Below are positions 37,981 through 46,195 of a DNA stretch of 64,000 nucleotides, piece by piece; the stretch's first letter is position 1, and every line of letters starts with the position of its first letter. The stretch is from NCBI RefSeq assembly GCF_017741935.1, contig NZ_JAGHMH010000013.1, forward strand, positions 248,001-312,000. The letters run 5' to 3'. A program made the translations under genes and the position numbers. The notes below the pieces were generated by a model. That model was not told where the DNA came from. It did not search any database and was given only the letters and a program-made list of their open reading frames with translations. This stretch comes from Rhizobium sp. 16-449-1b. GTDB lineage: Bacteria > Pseudomonadota > Alphaproteobacteria > Rhizobiales > Rhizobiaceae.

Positions 37981-38600
37981 CAGCGGTCACCCCGATCCAG
38001 CAGAATTCGCCTCAGGCTTTTGAGGGCGCGGTGCGTTGCCGTCTTCAGCGAACTGATCGACATGCCGCTTTCCTTGGACGCGTCCTTCAGGGACATCTCC
38101 TCGAGCTTCAACATCCTGATCGCCTGCCGTTGTGCAGGAGGGAGATCGTCGATCGCGCTGTGCAGTCGCACCCTGTTTGCGGTCTCCTCGACATTTTCCT
38201 GAGTCGTAACCGCGTCATGGTCTCGCGACAATGGATATTCGCGTGCGCGTTGACGTCCCTGCCGCCGAAGCCGGTCGATCGCGCGCCGGTTTGCTATTCC
38301 AAGCAGCCACGGCCCGAACGGTCGACTGGGATCATAGGTCTCGCGGATCGAATGTACAGTGAGAAGGATGTCCTGGACGGTGTCTTCGACATCGCGGGCG
38401 TCCCGATGATATCTGGCAGATATGGCACGAAGATAGGGCGCAATTTCCTGCAGCAGGCGTAGATATGCGGCAGAATCTCCGTCCTGGGCGCGCGCCATGA
38501 GGATCGTCCAGTCCAGGTCGAAACGTCGCGCTCGTTCGGCTTCGGTGGACGCCGACCCGGATGAGACCAAAGTCAGTCGATCGCCGCGCTCTTCACTCAT
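37980..38600 (-). CDS. sigF: ECF sigma factor SigF-like
   Basis: The 206-aa sigma factor has region 2 (YLRAISARYHRDARDVEDTV then QDILLTVHSIRETY) and region 4 (DDLPPAQRQAIRMLKLEEMS then LKDASKESGMSISSLKTATH). It belongs to the SigF group that controls bufferin-type operons in Caulobacter. An exact SigF-type promoter lies upstream of bufA1, the first gene of this operon, so the operon is probably autoregulated. Both ends overlap the neighbours (doxX and nrsF) by a few bases. Confidence 0.88.
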   Translation of the reverse strand: MSEERGDRLTLVSSGSASTEAERARRFDLDWTILMARAQDGDSAAYLRLLQEIAPYLRAISARYHRDARDVEDTVQDILLTVHSIRETYDPSRPFGPWLLGIANRRAIDRLRRQGRQRAREYPLSRDHDAVTTQENVEETANRVRLHSAIDDLPPAQRQAIRMLKLEEMSLKDASKESGMSISSLKTATHRALKSLRRILLDRGDR

Positions 38601-39103
38601 GGAACGGTACTGTCAGAGCGATGCCAAAGCCTGGCGATCAGGCAATCGACCGAAATCGGACCGGGCCCCAGCGCCATGATCGCAAGCGCGATGGATGCCC
38701 AGTAGAGATGAAAGTTCGCCCACCCGTCCGGAAAGGTTAGCTGGATCACGCCGGTCATGATAAGCAGTGCGGTTGCCGTAAATCGGGTTGCGAGGCCGGC
38801 GAGAAGAAAGAGCGGCAGGCCGATTTCAGCGATCGCCACGATAAACGCGGTGATATCGGGCGCCGGGAAAGGATATTCGCCGCCGAGGATGTGAAGTTTG
38901 AACTGCTCCTCGAACAGGAACTGCGTGCCGGCCGAGATCGACAGGAAACCGTCCCACCGCGTGAGGCCGGACCGGAAAAAGGGGAGCGCCAGGGCGATCC
39001 TGAGAACGGGAGGAGCCACTGCATGGCCGATGCGAGCGATCATTGCCGAGACGGCCTCGATGAAGGTGCCGAGTCCTCGTTGCCGATGTTGCGAGATGGT
39101 CAT
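38597..39103 (-). CDS. DoxX-family membrane protein
   Basis: The 168-aa protein has four helices and the DoxX pattern RIALALPFFRSGLTRWDGFL, GLPLFLLAGLATRFTATALL and the late HLYWASIALAIMALGPGPIS. DoxX proteins often accompany bufferin or HvfABC operons, where a membrane redox role is proposed. The start at 39103 overlaps the bufC stop (TAATG). A longer frame upstream is only an extension through bufC. Confidence 0.85.
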   Translation of the reverse strand: MTISQHRQRGLGTFIEAVSAMIARIGHAVAPPVLRIALALPFFRSGLTRWDGFLSISAGTQFLFEEQFKLHILGGEYPFPAPDITAFIVAIAEIGLPLFLLAGLATRFTATALLIMTGVIQLTFPDGWANFHLYWASIALAIMALGPGPISVDCLIARLWHRSDSTVP

Positions 39104-39912
39104 TAAACGTCCTCGAAGAGGGGCCTGCCGCCAGGTGACAGGTCGTATGTGATAAAAGCTCTCGCGGTCATGAGCGCCGACAGACAGCTGGACAGGTCGA
39201 ACGCAGTGTCCTCGCTCATCGCATCCTTCATCGCCTCGATGATCGTTTCTCCCGTCGCGATGCTTTCCACGAACCGGACAGCGCTCGATCGCAGAGGTCG
39301 CACTTCGACGTCCGCCCCGGAGCGGATGATGAATGCGTTTTCCCCGCCCTGTCGCAGACTGATCTCGCCGACCGGTCCTTCCGACACATTCATCTGCCAG
39401 ATGCTCACCGCCGGAAACGCCGATCGCACAAGTCTGCATGACGGATGAAGCAAGACGCGAACATTGGGCAAATCCTCCAGCGCGATATGCGTGAAGACCG
39501 CAGGATCGAGGGGTTCCACGTCAGCAGAATGATAGGCTTCGACCCACGCCCGTTCGATCCTCGCGACATCGGCCAGATAAGGCACCGGGCCGGCCGGCTC
39601 GAAGGTTCCGATGAAATCGGGAAAAGTCGCACCGTAGTCCAGCATGATGGGGCTGCGGGGCGGCTGCACCGCAACGTAAATCCTCGCCATCGCCGCGAAG
39701 AATTCGTCGCCGACGATCCTGGCGACTGCGGGATAGGCGTCCCGCAGGGTGGCTGTCAGACCCGCGACGACATTGTTGCGATAGACGTTGAAACGCCGCT
39801 GGCTTGGCAGACCGTCAGGCCCCACCAAGCCCACAGGAACCGGCCGTTGAGGATCGAGCAGCGCCAAGGCGAATTCCTGTAATCTGGCGGGTAGTGCGTC
39901 CGCGGCGATCAT
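39103..39912 (-). CDS. bufC: BufC/HvfC-like DUF2063 protein
   Basis: The 269-aa protein has the DUF2063 N-terminal domain (LQEFALALLDPQRPVPVGLV, RRFNVYRNNVVAGLTATLRD, FPDFIGTF) and a less conserved C-terminal part. In bufferin systems BufC partners with the MNIO enzyme BufB and presents the precursor for modification of its cysteines. The start overlaps the stop of the unknown gene upstream (ATGA), so the order here is bufA1, bufB, unknown, bufC. Confidence 0.85.
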   Translation of the reverse strand: MIAADALPARLQEFALALLDPQRPVPVGLVGPDGLPSQRRFNVYRNNVVAGLTATLRDAYPAVARIVGDEFFAAMARIYVAVQPPRSPIMLDYGATFPDFIGTFEPAGPVPYLADVARIERAWVEAYHSADVEPLDPAVFTHIALEDLPNVRVLLHPSCRLVRSAFPAVSIWQMNVSEGPVGEISLRQGGENAFIIRSGADVEVRPLRSSAVRFVESIATGETIIEAMKDAMSEDTAFDLSSCLSALMTARAFITYDLSPGGRPLFEDV

Positions 39913-40889
39913 GAATGTCGCTCACGCGAGACGACATTCTTCCACAGCCGGCGCAGGCTCTCCAGGCCGCCGGCAGTCGAACTCCACAGTGTGGCATCGC
40001 CGACAAGGAGATCCCCTTTGAAGACACCACGCTTCGACTGCAAAAGGGCGTCGAAGGTAAACCGTCCGTCACGCGTGAACGAATGGGACGGCGCGTTCGG
40101 ATCGATGGGCTGACGAGCGAGCACGCTCATCTTGTCGATTGCTTCGCCAGTCCTTTCCATATGCGGGAGGTGCGGGTGCAGATTGAATGTTTCGACGCCT
40201 GAAAGCAGGCCGAGCCGATCAAGCGGATGCTCGGCGGCAATCGGCGCCGGGGAGCCGTCGGGCAGCGCCGCCGGATGAAGGCCGAACCGGTTCTCGATCG
40301 GTGTGCCCAGCCCGGCCAGCAGAGTTCGCGCAAATCCGCCGAACCGCTGCTGAGGCGGAATGGTCCTGTCGCCATGGTGGAGGAAATGCTCCGTCTGGAC
40401 TTCGGTTCGATCGGCCGGGGACGCATCATCGACATCGCCGATATCGTGGTGGGGGCAGACGAACATGAGATTCCCCGGCCTCTCCAGAAACGAACGCGCA
40501 GCCGCAATCTCGTCCGCGCCAGCATGCTGGCCGCTTCTGATCGAATCGAAGCTGATGACGATGAGCGTATCGACATCGTCCAGCGGCAGATCGTTCAGCT
40601 TGCGAACCGTGCCGCTGCCGTCACCACGTTCGACCTGTTCGACGCCCGTGCCGGTTATTTCCGTGGCTACTGCCACGAACTCGATGAAGTTCCTCTTCAG
40701 AATCTGGTCCATGAAGCCGGCGATTCCCTGATCGAAACGATCGGGATCGGCCAGTTCCTCGTAATGCGGAAACAGAATTCGCCGGGTTTCGAAAAGCGAG
40801 GGAAATCGATTGTCGATGATCGCGAGCGGTGCTTCGATTTCGTCTGCGCGGTCCCACGTATAGTAAACCGCCACCCTGTGATTAATCAT
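39909..40889 (-). CDS. Unknown His-rich protein inserted in the bufferin operon
   Basis: The 326-aa protein has no signal peptide and no family I recognise. The segment VDTLIVISFDSIRSG, then FLERPGNLMFVCPHHDIGD resembles a Rossmann/flavodoxin-like or ThuA/glutamine-amidotransferase-like fold. Histidines cluster in CPHHDIGD, TEHFLHHGDRTI and FNLHPHLPHME and could bind metal. It starts 33 bases after bufB and overlaps bufC by 4 bases, so it is made together with the modification enzymes. In the bufferin operons I recall, bufB is followed directly by bufC. It may be an extra tailoring or metal-loading enzyme; this is inference. Confidence 0.6.
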   Translation of the reverse strand: MINHRVAVYYTWDRADEIEAPLAIIDNRFPSLFETRRILFPHYEELADPDRFDQGIAGFMDQILKRNFIEFVAVATEITGTGVEQVERGDGSGTVRKLNDLPLDDVDTLIVISFDSIRSGQHAGADEIAAARSFLERPGNLMFVCPHHDIGDVDDASPADRTEVQTEHFLHHGDRTIPPQQRFGGFARTLLAGLGTPIENRFGLHPAALPDGSPAPIAAEHPLDRLGLLSGVETFNLHPHLPHMERTGEAIDKMSVLARQPIDPNAPSHSFTRDGRFTFDALLQSKRGVFKGDLLVGDATLWSSTAGGLESLRRLWKNVVSRERHS

Positions 40890-40922
40890 GAGATTTATTC
40901 TCCGCGGTGAGGTCCATGCAAG

Positions 40923-41810
40923 TCACTCTGCCGCCGGGCGGCTGTTGATGAGGCCGATCGCATTCATCAGATTTTCCGCTCGCTTCGCTTCAGCCGCGAG
41001 GACCGGCCAGGCGGGAACGTCGGCGTCCCACTCGATCAGCGTCGGCGCGGGGCCGAGGCGTTCCATCGCGTGTGCGTAAAGCGCCCATACGAGGTCATCG
41101 ACCGGGCGGTCATGGGTATCGATGAGCAGCGGCCTGTCCGCCTCATCCTTTTCCGTGGCATGGCCGGCGAGATGAATCTCGGCCACATGGGCGAGGGGAT
41201 AGGCGTTGATATATTCGAAGGGGTCCCAGAGCTGGTTCGCTGACGCCACATGCACATTATTGACGTCGAGGAGCAGGCCGCATCCGGTACGGCGGGCTAT
41301 CTCGGCGATAAAGTCAGTCTCGGAATAAGTGCTTTCGGAAAAGGTGAGATAGGTCGAGGGATTCTCGAGGAGCATCTGCCTGCCGAGCGTTAGCTGAACT
41401 TCGTCGATATGTTCCACCACCCGCCGCAGGGTTTCTGATGTGTAGGGCACCGGCAAGAGATCGTTGAAGAAATCGATGTCGTGCGTCGACCATGCGAGAT
41501 GCTCTGAAAAAAGCCACGGCTCGTAGCGCTCGATAAGGCTCTTCAGCCGTTTCAGGTGATCCTTGTCGAGAGGCCGTGCCGCACCGATGGAAAGGCCGAC
41601 GCCGTGGAGGGAAAGAGGATATCGCTCGCGGATTGCCGAAAGGTACCGGTGCGGAGGGCCGCCATCGCCCATATAGTTCTCGGCATGAACCTCGAAGAAG
41701 CCGATATCCGGAGAGGTGTCGAGTATGAGCCGATAGTGTTCGGCCTTCAGGCCCACGCCTGCGCGCCCGTGCATGGCTGTATCTGGAAAGCGACTGGTTG
41801 AAGATGTCAT
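40923..41810 (-). CDS. bufB: BufB, DUF692/MNIO modification enzyme
   Basis: The 295-aa TIM-barrel protein has the multinuclear iron-site residues of the MNIO family: [51 protein letters not shown] and [13 protein letters not shown] enzymes oxidise cysteines of bufferin precursors to thiooxazole-type heterocycles that bind copper. ATG 41810 is used because GGGAGTGG precedes it; a GTG at 41819 is also in frame. It follows bufA1 by 63 bases, and a strong hairpin lies in that gap. Confidence 0.9.
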   Translation of the reverse strand: MTSSTSRFPDTAMHGRAGVGLKAEHYRLILDTSPDIGFFEVHAENYMGDGGPPHRYLSAIRERYPLSLHGVGLSIGAARPLDKDHLKRLKSLIERYEPWLFSEHLAWSTHDIDFFNDLLPVPYTSETLRRVVEHIDEVQLTLGRQMLLENPSTYLTFSESTYSETDFIAEIARRTGCGLLLDVNNVHVASANQLWDPFEYINAYPLAHVAEIHLAGHATEKDEADRPLLIDTHDRPVDDLVWALYAHAMERLGPAPTLIEWDADVPAWPVLAAEAKRAENLMNAIGLINSRPAAE

Positions 41811-41837
41811 TCGTTCCACTCCCGTTGCATCAGGCTG

Positions 41838-41862
41838 GCCGGCCCCGCCGTGTGGGACCGGC
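41838..41862 (-). promoter_or_regulatory. Intercistronic stem-loop between bufA1 and bufB
   Basis: On the minus strand GCCGGTCCC (41862-41854) pairs with GGGGCCGGC (41846-41838) around ACACGGC, nine pairs with one G-U. There is no T-run, so it is not a full terminator. It may stabilise the bufA1 message or partly block read-through, so that the precursor is made in excess of its enzymes. Confidence 0.5.
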
Positions 41863-41873
41863 TTTCCTTCACA

Positions 41874-42206
41874 TCATGCCTTGGGAGTGAGGCTGCCTGC
41901 GCCGTTCGGCGTGGACATCGTCGTGCAGGTGCCCTTCGGCACCAGCTTGAAAGCGTTGCCCTGATAATCCACCGTGCTTGTTCCTGCGCAGGTCGTGCCG
42001 GCACCCGCGTAGCAATCGTTCTGGCCCTTCAGTGCCGTGCCGAAGCACGGTTCCACCTTGCCGGACTTCACGAGTGCGGTATGTTCCGCCTGGATTTTCT
42101 TCTGGGCGGCGGTGAATTCTTCCGCGCTTGCAGGAGAAGTGGCGAGAGCACCTACTGCGCTTGCGAAGGCACCGATGACGAGCGTCGAGAGCATACGATT
42201 GGACAT
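41874..42206 (-). CDS. bufA1: BufA1, bufferin-type metallophore precursor (DUF2282)
   Basis: The 110-aa secreted precursor has a signal peptide ([20 protein letters not shown], cleaved after ASA). A four-Cys core follows: [26 protein letters not shown] and PKGTCTTM. This is the BufA1 pattern, whose modified cysteines bind copper in the periplasm. ATG 42206 is taken as the start because GGAGAAAG precedes it. It is the first gene of the operon, 63 bases downstream of a SigF-type promoter. Confidence 0.9.
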   Translation of the reverse strand: MSNRMLSTLVIGAFASAVGALATSPASAEEFTAAQKKIQAEHTALVKSGKVEPCFGTALKGQNDCYAGAGTTCAGTSTVDYQGNAFKLVPKGTCTTMSTPNGAGSLTPKA

Positions 42207-42268
42207 TGCTTTCTCCATATGATTGAACCAGACCGTGTCTGGATTGGCGAGTGGCGCCGGTTTGAAGG

Positions 42269-42294
42269 TTCGCTGCATCGGCCGAAAAGGTTAC
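42269..42294 (-). promoter_or_regulatory. SigF-type promoter of the bufferin operon
   Basis: On the minus strand GTAACC (42294-42289) and CGAA (42272-42269) are separated by exactly 16 bases. This equals the GTAACC-N16-CGAA motif that I recall for SigF of Caulobacter. It lies 63 bases before the bufA1 start. With sigF and nrsF at the end of the same operon, it closes an autoregulatory loop. Confidence 0.8.
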
Positions 42295-42317
42295 GCCGCT
42301 GCTGCGATTATTTTTTC

Positions 42318-42620
42318 CTAGGTTTTCGAAGCAGTTATCGTGGCCGGGTGAACAACCGGCGGCTCGGCCAAGAGCGGCGGAACGGTCGCGAATATCTGCT
42401 TGGCTGCCTCGCCGCTCAGATGAGCGTTTCGGCTTGCCGTGTCCGCGAATAGATCGACAAGGAACACCAGATCCGGATCGGCCTCTGAGCGCAGGACCAG
42501 CCACGTCAATATACCGGGCTCCTGCTCGACGTGAGGCAGCGCGTTTGCGATCAGCCTCGCGACATCCTCGCCCTGTCCGGGCTTTGCCTTGAAGGATATC
42601 ACCCCGGCAACATTGCTCAT
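42318..42620 (-). CDS. Antibiotic biosynthesis monooxygenase (ABM) family protein
   Basis: The 100-aa protein has the dimeric alpha/beta ABM pattern (GVISFKAKPGQGEDVARLIA, EQEPGILTWLVLRS, FLVDLFADTASRNAHLSGEA). Such proteins act as cofactor-free quinol monooxygenases or heme oxygenases. ATG 42620 follows a G-rich ribosome site; the frame extends upstream without signals. It lies upstream of bufA1 in the same direction. A weak SigF-like box (CTAACC-N17-CGAA) occurs at 42648-42674, so it may share the copper response. Confidence 0.8.
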   Translation of the reverse strand: MSNVAGVISFKAKPGQGEDVARLIANALPHVEQEPGILTWLVLRSEADPDLVFLVDLFADTASRNAHLSGEAAKQIFATVPPLLAEPPVVHPATITASKT

Positions 42621-42741
42621 TTTCCACCCCCTTTCTATTTCCTGGACTTCGTCGCAGGTGTTTGAGGAGGTTAGAAAACGCTCTCGGTTCCGTATTGTAT
42701 GGCGTTGCTTTCGTTGGCCGGTCGTTGCGCGCTGCTCTGCT

Positions 42742-43914
42742 TCAGGCGCGTGTCTCAGACCCGGAAAGCGCCGCGTGATGTTGCCGGGCTTTTTCCAGCA
42801 CAACGGCAATCAGCGCGTAGACACCCGCAAGCGCCCAGAGGCCGAGAAAAGCCTGCCTGACATCCGGCAGCGACGCACCGAGCTGCGAGACCTCGACGAT
42901 CCCGGTAATCGCGGTAGAACTTGGCAGCAGCAATGCGATCGTCCTGAGCGGATCGGGCACGGCCTCGATCGGCCATGTGAACCCGGCTAGAAAGATGAAA
43001 GGCAGGCCCAGGGCTCCGCCGACGAGCTGCACGACGACAGGGTCGCGGAAAAGCCTCGCGATGACCAGCCCGAGCGCGGATACGGACAGCACGAAAGGGA
43101 TTGAAAAGACCATGACCGTCCAGAGCGACCCGAGCCGTGGAATGCCGTAAAGATAGGGTAGCACGATCAGGTAGAAGGGCAGGACCGCCGCTTCCACGAC
43201 AAGATAGGCCAGCATCTTGCCGATGACGGTCGATAGGGGACCGGCTGAGCCGGATGTCCGGCCTGGCGCGACGGGTTGTCCCCCGATCGTTCCGAGCAGC
43301 CCGACGCCCATCAGCAATGTCTGCTGCAAGATCAGCGCCAGTGCGGCCGGCAGGATGTAGGTCGCGTAGCCACCCTGGGGGTTGAACAGAGCCACCGCCG
43401 TCAGCGGCATCGGATCGGATGCTGCGGCTGCGATGACAGGATCGACCCTTATTCCGATCAGCCGCGCCGTTTCCACCTCGGCGCCGAATGCGCGGGCCAC
43501 CGCCGTCACTGCCCCCGATATCCGCTGATAGATGAGGAAATAGCTCGCATCGCCGTAAAAGGCGACGGGCGACTGTCGTCCGTGCAGCAGATCGCGCTCG
43601 AAATGCTGGGGTATGACGAGGATGCCATAGAGGCTACGGGCATACACTTCGCGCTCGGCGCTCTTCTCGTCGGGCAGGAGCGCAGCGATCGCGACGTCGC
43701 TGGAGGCGTCGAGCCGGCGGGCGAACTGCCTGCTGCTGTCCGTTCCGTCGAGATCGACCAGGGCGATCGGCACATCGCGAAGGGCCTCGTTGCGATAGGG
43801 CTGGGGATAGTAGAGCGCGTAGATCAGCGGACCGATGACAAGAGCCGCCAGTGCCGGCTTGACGGACAGGATCCGGAGCAGCTCCGTTCGGAACACGGCG
43901 AAGAAAGCCCTCAC
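42742..43914 (-). CDS. ABC-2 type transporter permease (second)
   Basis: The 390-aa inner-membrane protein has one N-terminal helix (VKPALAALVIGPLIYALYYP), a large periplasmic domain and five C-terminal helices with LVGGALGLPFIFLAGFTWPI, the ABC2_membrane_3 pattern of YbhS/YbhR. It starts 4 bases inside the end of the first permease gene. With the HlyD adaptor it should form an exporter, but no ATPase gene is near. Confidence 0.85.
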   Translation of the reverse strand: MRAFFAVFRTELLRILSVKPALAALVIGPLIYALYYPQPYRNEALRDVPIALVDLDGTDSSRQFARRLDASSDVAIAALLPDEKSAEREVYARSLYGILVIPQHFERDLLHGRQSPVAFYGDASYFLIYQRISGAVTAVARAFGAEVETARLIGIRVDPVIAAAASDPMPLTAVALFNPQGGYATYILPAALALILQQTLLMGVGLLGTIGGQPVAPGRTSGSAGPLSTVIGKMLAYLVVEAAVLPFYLIVLPYLYGIPRLGSLWTVMVFSIPFVLSVSALGLVIARLFRDPVVVQLVGGALGLPFIFLAGFTWPIEAVPDPLRTIALLLPSSTAITGIVEVSQLGASLPDVRQAFLGLWALAGVYALIAVVLEKARQHHAALSGSETRA

Positions 43915-45128
43915 GTCGTCGCCTCCCGGTGCATGTTGTCTTTAACGCGTTCGGCGCGCGGGCTTGCCCGCAATGCGATGAGTCTGAGCGCCACCAGGCT
44001 TGCAAAGACGAGCACGAAGATGCCGAGGGAGGCGATGGGCCACCACGAAAGGTCTACGGGCGTGCCCCGTATCGTCTGGTCGATGCGCGCCATCAGATAC
44101 CAGGTGCCCGGAATGAGCTTTCCCCATTGATAGGCAAAATCGTTCATGCCGAGGCGCGGAAAGCCGATGCCCATATAGCCGAAGGACGGTGCAAAGATCA
44201 GCGTTCCGACGCTGATGGCGCTTGCTGCCGGGCGAAGAACGAGCGCGAGCAGAGTGCCGATCAGCTGCGTTGCCAGAATGAAGAGCACCGCCGCGAGAAG
44301 CAGGATGTAACGGTTTCCTCGCAGAGGCATTTCGAAGACGCCGAAGAGCACGGCGTCGGAAATCCCGAGCACGGCCAGGAAGAGCAGGGTGTAGGGCAGG
44401 ATCTTGCCCGCCATCGCCCGCCACAGCCCGCCGCCAAGCCGCCGCATCACCCGGAAGCGATGGGGTGTGGCGGCATCGCGGCCGACGGAATAGGCCATGG
44501 TCGTCACGATGATCACCTGCAGAACGGCGGGCAGCAACGCCGCAAGCAGGAAGTGGGCGTAGTTGAGCGTCGGGTTGAACAACGGATTTGCCTGGACCGG
44601 CACCGGCGCAAGGTCGGCACGGGCGGCATCGACCGGCTGGCCCTCTGCGGTGCGCAGCTGAAGGCGGATACCGGCCTCGACGGAAGGAACCGCCGCGCTG
44701 ACGCCGCGAAGCGTGAGGTTGCCGATGGTCAGCGTCTGGGTGTTGTAGAAAAAGACGACTTCGGGACGGCGCCCCGCGAAGACATCCCGCTCCAGATGCT
44801 CCGGCAGATACAGAAGCCCGTGCGCCTTGCCGCTCAGAATAAGTTTGCGGCCCTCGGAAAGATCCGCCACCCTGAACGCCACGGCGGTATCAGGCGTCGC
44901 ATCCACGGTGCGGACGATGGTGCGCGACAAGTCGCTCCCGTCGAGGTCGAGAACGGCAATGGGAAGCCGTGTGGCGAGCCCGGCGCTGAAGACGATGCCG
45001 AGCAGCCCGATCAGCAGCAGGGGCAGGCCGACGGTCGCAAAGATCAGGAAAGGCGTCCGGTAGAGCCGGTCGAACTCCCGTCTGAATGCCAACAGGAAGC
45101 CTGGCCGAAAATCGCGCCGCGACGCCAT
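43911..45128 (-). CDS. ABC-2 type transporter permease (first)
   Basis: The 405-aa permease has the same layout as its neighbour: helix FLIFATVGLPLLLIGLLGIV, a periplasmic domain with LPIAVLDLDGSDLSRTIVR, and five C-terminal helices. It probably forms a heterodimer with the next protein. The start lies just downstream of the HlyD stop (45130). The substrate may be a drug, lipid or metal-stress compound; the sequence does not decide. Confidence 0.85.
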   Translation of the reverse strand: MASRRDFRPGFLLAFRREFDRLYRTPFLIFATVGLPLLLIGLLGIVFSAGLATRLPIAVLDLDGSDLSRTIVRTVDATPDTAVAFRVADLSEGRKLILSGKAHGLLYLPEHLERDVFAGRRPEVVFFYNTQTLTIGNLTLRGVSAAVPSVEAGIRLQLRTAEGQPVDAARADLAPVPVQANPLFNPTLNYAHFLLAALLPAVLQVIIVTTMAYSVGRDAATPHRFRVMRRLGGGLWRAMAGKILPYTLLFLAVLGISDAVLFGVFEMPLRGNRYILLLAAVLFILATQLIGTLLALVLRPAASAISVGTLIFAPSFGYMGIGFPRLGMNDFAYQWGKLIPGTWYLMARIDQTIRGTPVDLSWWPIASLGIFVLVFASLVALRLIALRASPRAERVKDNMHREATT

Positions 45129-45129
45129 C

Positions 45130-46110
45130 TCAGAGGCCCTCGAAAGGCCATGACGCCAGCACGCTCATTCCGGGCCGAAGACCGGCAGGCGGGGTGACGG
45201 GTTCCGCGCGAACCTCGAAGGTTCGCAGGTCGAAATCGCCCGTCGCGCGCGTCGCTCTCCAGGTGGCATACTGGCCCTGCGCGTTCAGCACCGTGACCTT
45301 GACCTCGACCTTGTCAGGACCGAGGGCAGGGACCGTGACGTAGAAATGGTCGCCGATCTTCAGGCCCTTGAGCAGATCCTCGCGGAGATTGAAGGCGAAC
45401 CACGGGTGGTCGATATCGACGATGGCAAACAGCGGCGCACCCGCCGAGAAATTCTCTCCCAACTCGGCAATGCGCGTCGTCACTTGTCCCGATATGGAAG
45501 AGTGTATGGTCAGCTCGCCGACATCGACCTGCTGCTGGTTCAGCGATGCGCGCGCCTGCTCGACCTGCGTGGCGGCGAGAGCCTTTTCCTCCTTGCTCGC
45601 GCCGGCGATGGCAAGCCGGAGGTTCGCATCCGCGGACTCCTTCTTGCGGATGGCGGCATCGAGGTTTCTGCTGGCCTGGTCGACCAGCGCCTGACTGGAT
45701 GCGCCGGTGCTGATCAGTCTCGCTTGCCGCGCGGACTCCTCCTGATAAAGGACCACATCGGCATTTGCGGCGGCCAGTTCCGCCTTGGCCGCATCGATCG
45801 TCTCCGGCCGGGTGCTTTTGACGCGGACGAGGTCCGCCTCGGAGACGGCGAGGGCGGCTTCCGCCATATGCATGGATGCCATCAGCTGCGGGCTTTCCAG
45901 GGTGGCGATGACGTCGCCCTGCTTGACCATATCGCCGACATCGACGTTGAGCTTCGCGACGCGCCCGCCGACGCGCGGGCTGATATCCACCCGGTCGGCG
46001 GAAACTTCGCCTTGGACGACCAGGGGCGGCGGCCGCGTTGCAAACCAGAGAAGCACACCAAGCGCTGCAAGGACACAAATTCCAACGAGTGCTCTAACCG
46101 CTTTCTTCAT
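45130..46110 (-). CDS. HlyD-family membrane fusion protein
   Basis: The 326-aa periplasmic adaptor has one N-terminal anchor (ALVGICVLAALGVLLWFATR), a lipoyl half-motif (RVAKLNVDVGDMVKQGDVIA), a long coiled-coil hairpin (residues ~75-190) and a beta-barrel part (PLFAIVDIDHPWFAFNLRED). It links inner-membrane exporters to an outer-membrane channel. It is the first gene of the three-gene exporter operon. No outer-membrane factor or ATPase is encoded nearby. Confidence 0.88.
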   Translation of the reverse strand: MKKAVRALVGICVLAALGVLLWFATRPPPLVVQGEVSADRVDISPRVGGRVAKLNVDVGDMVKQGDVIATLESPQLMASMHMAEAALAVSEADLVRVKSTRPETIDAAKAELAAANADVVLYQEESARQARLISTGASSQALVDQASRNLDAAIRKKESADANLRLAIAGASKEEKALAATQVEQARASLNQQQVDVGELTIHSSISGQVTTRIAELGENFSAGAPLFAIVDIDHPWFAFNLREDLLKGLKIGDHFYVTVPALGPDKVEVKVTVLNAQGQYATWRATRATGDFDLRTFEVRAEPVTPPAGLRPGMSVLASWPFEGL

Positions 46111-46195
46111 CTGTTTCTCATGCCCTCTTCTGACCGCAAGCCCTTTTGCGGCACATTAAAAAACGCCTGTCTGAGCGGACGCAATGCCGACCCGA

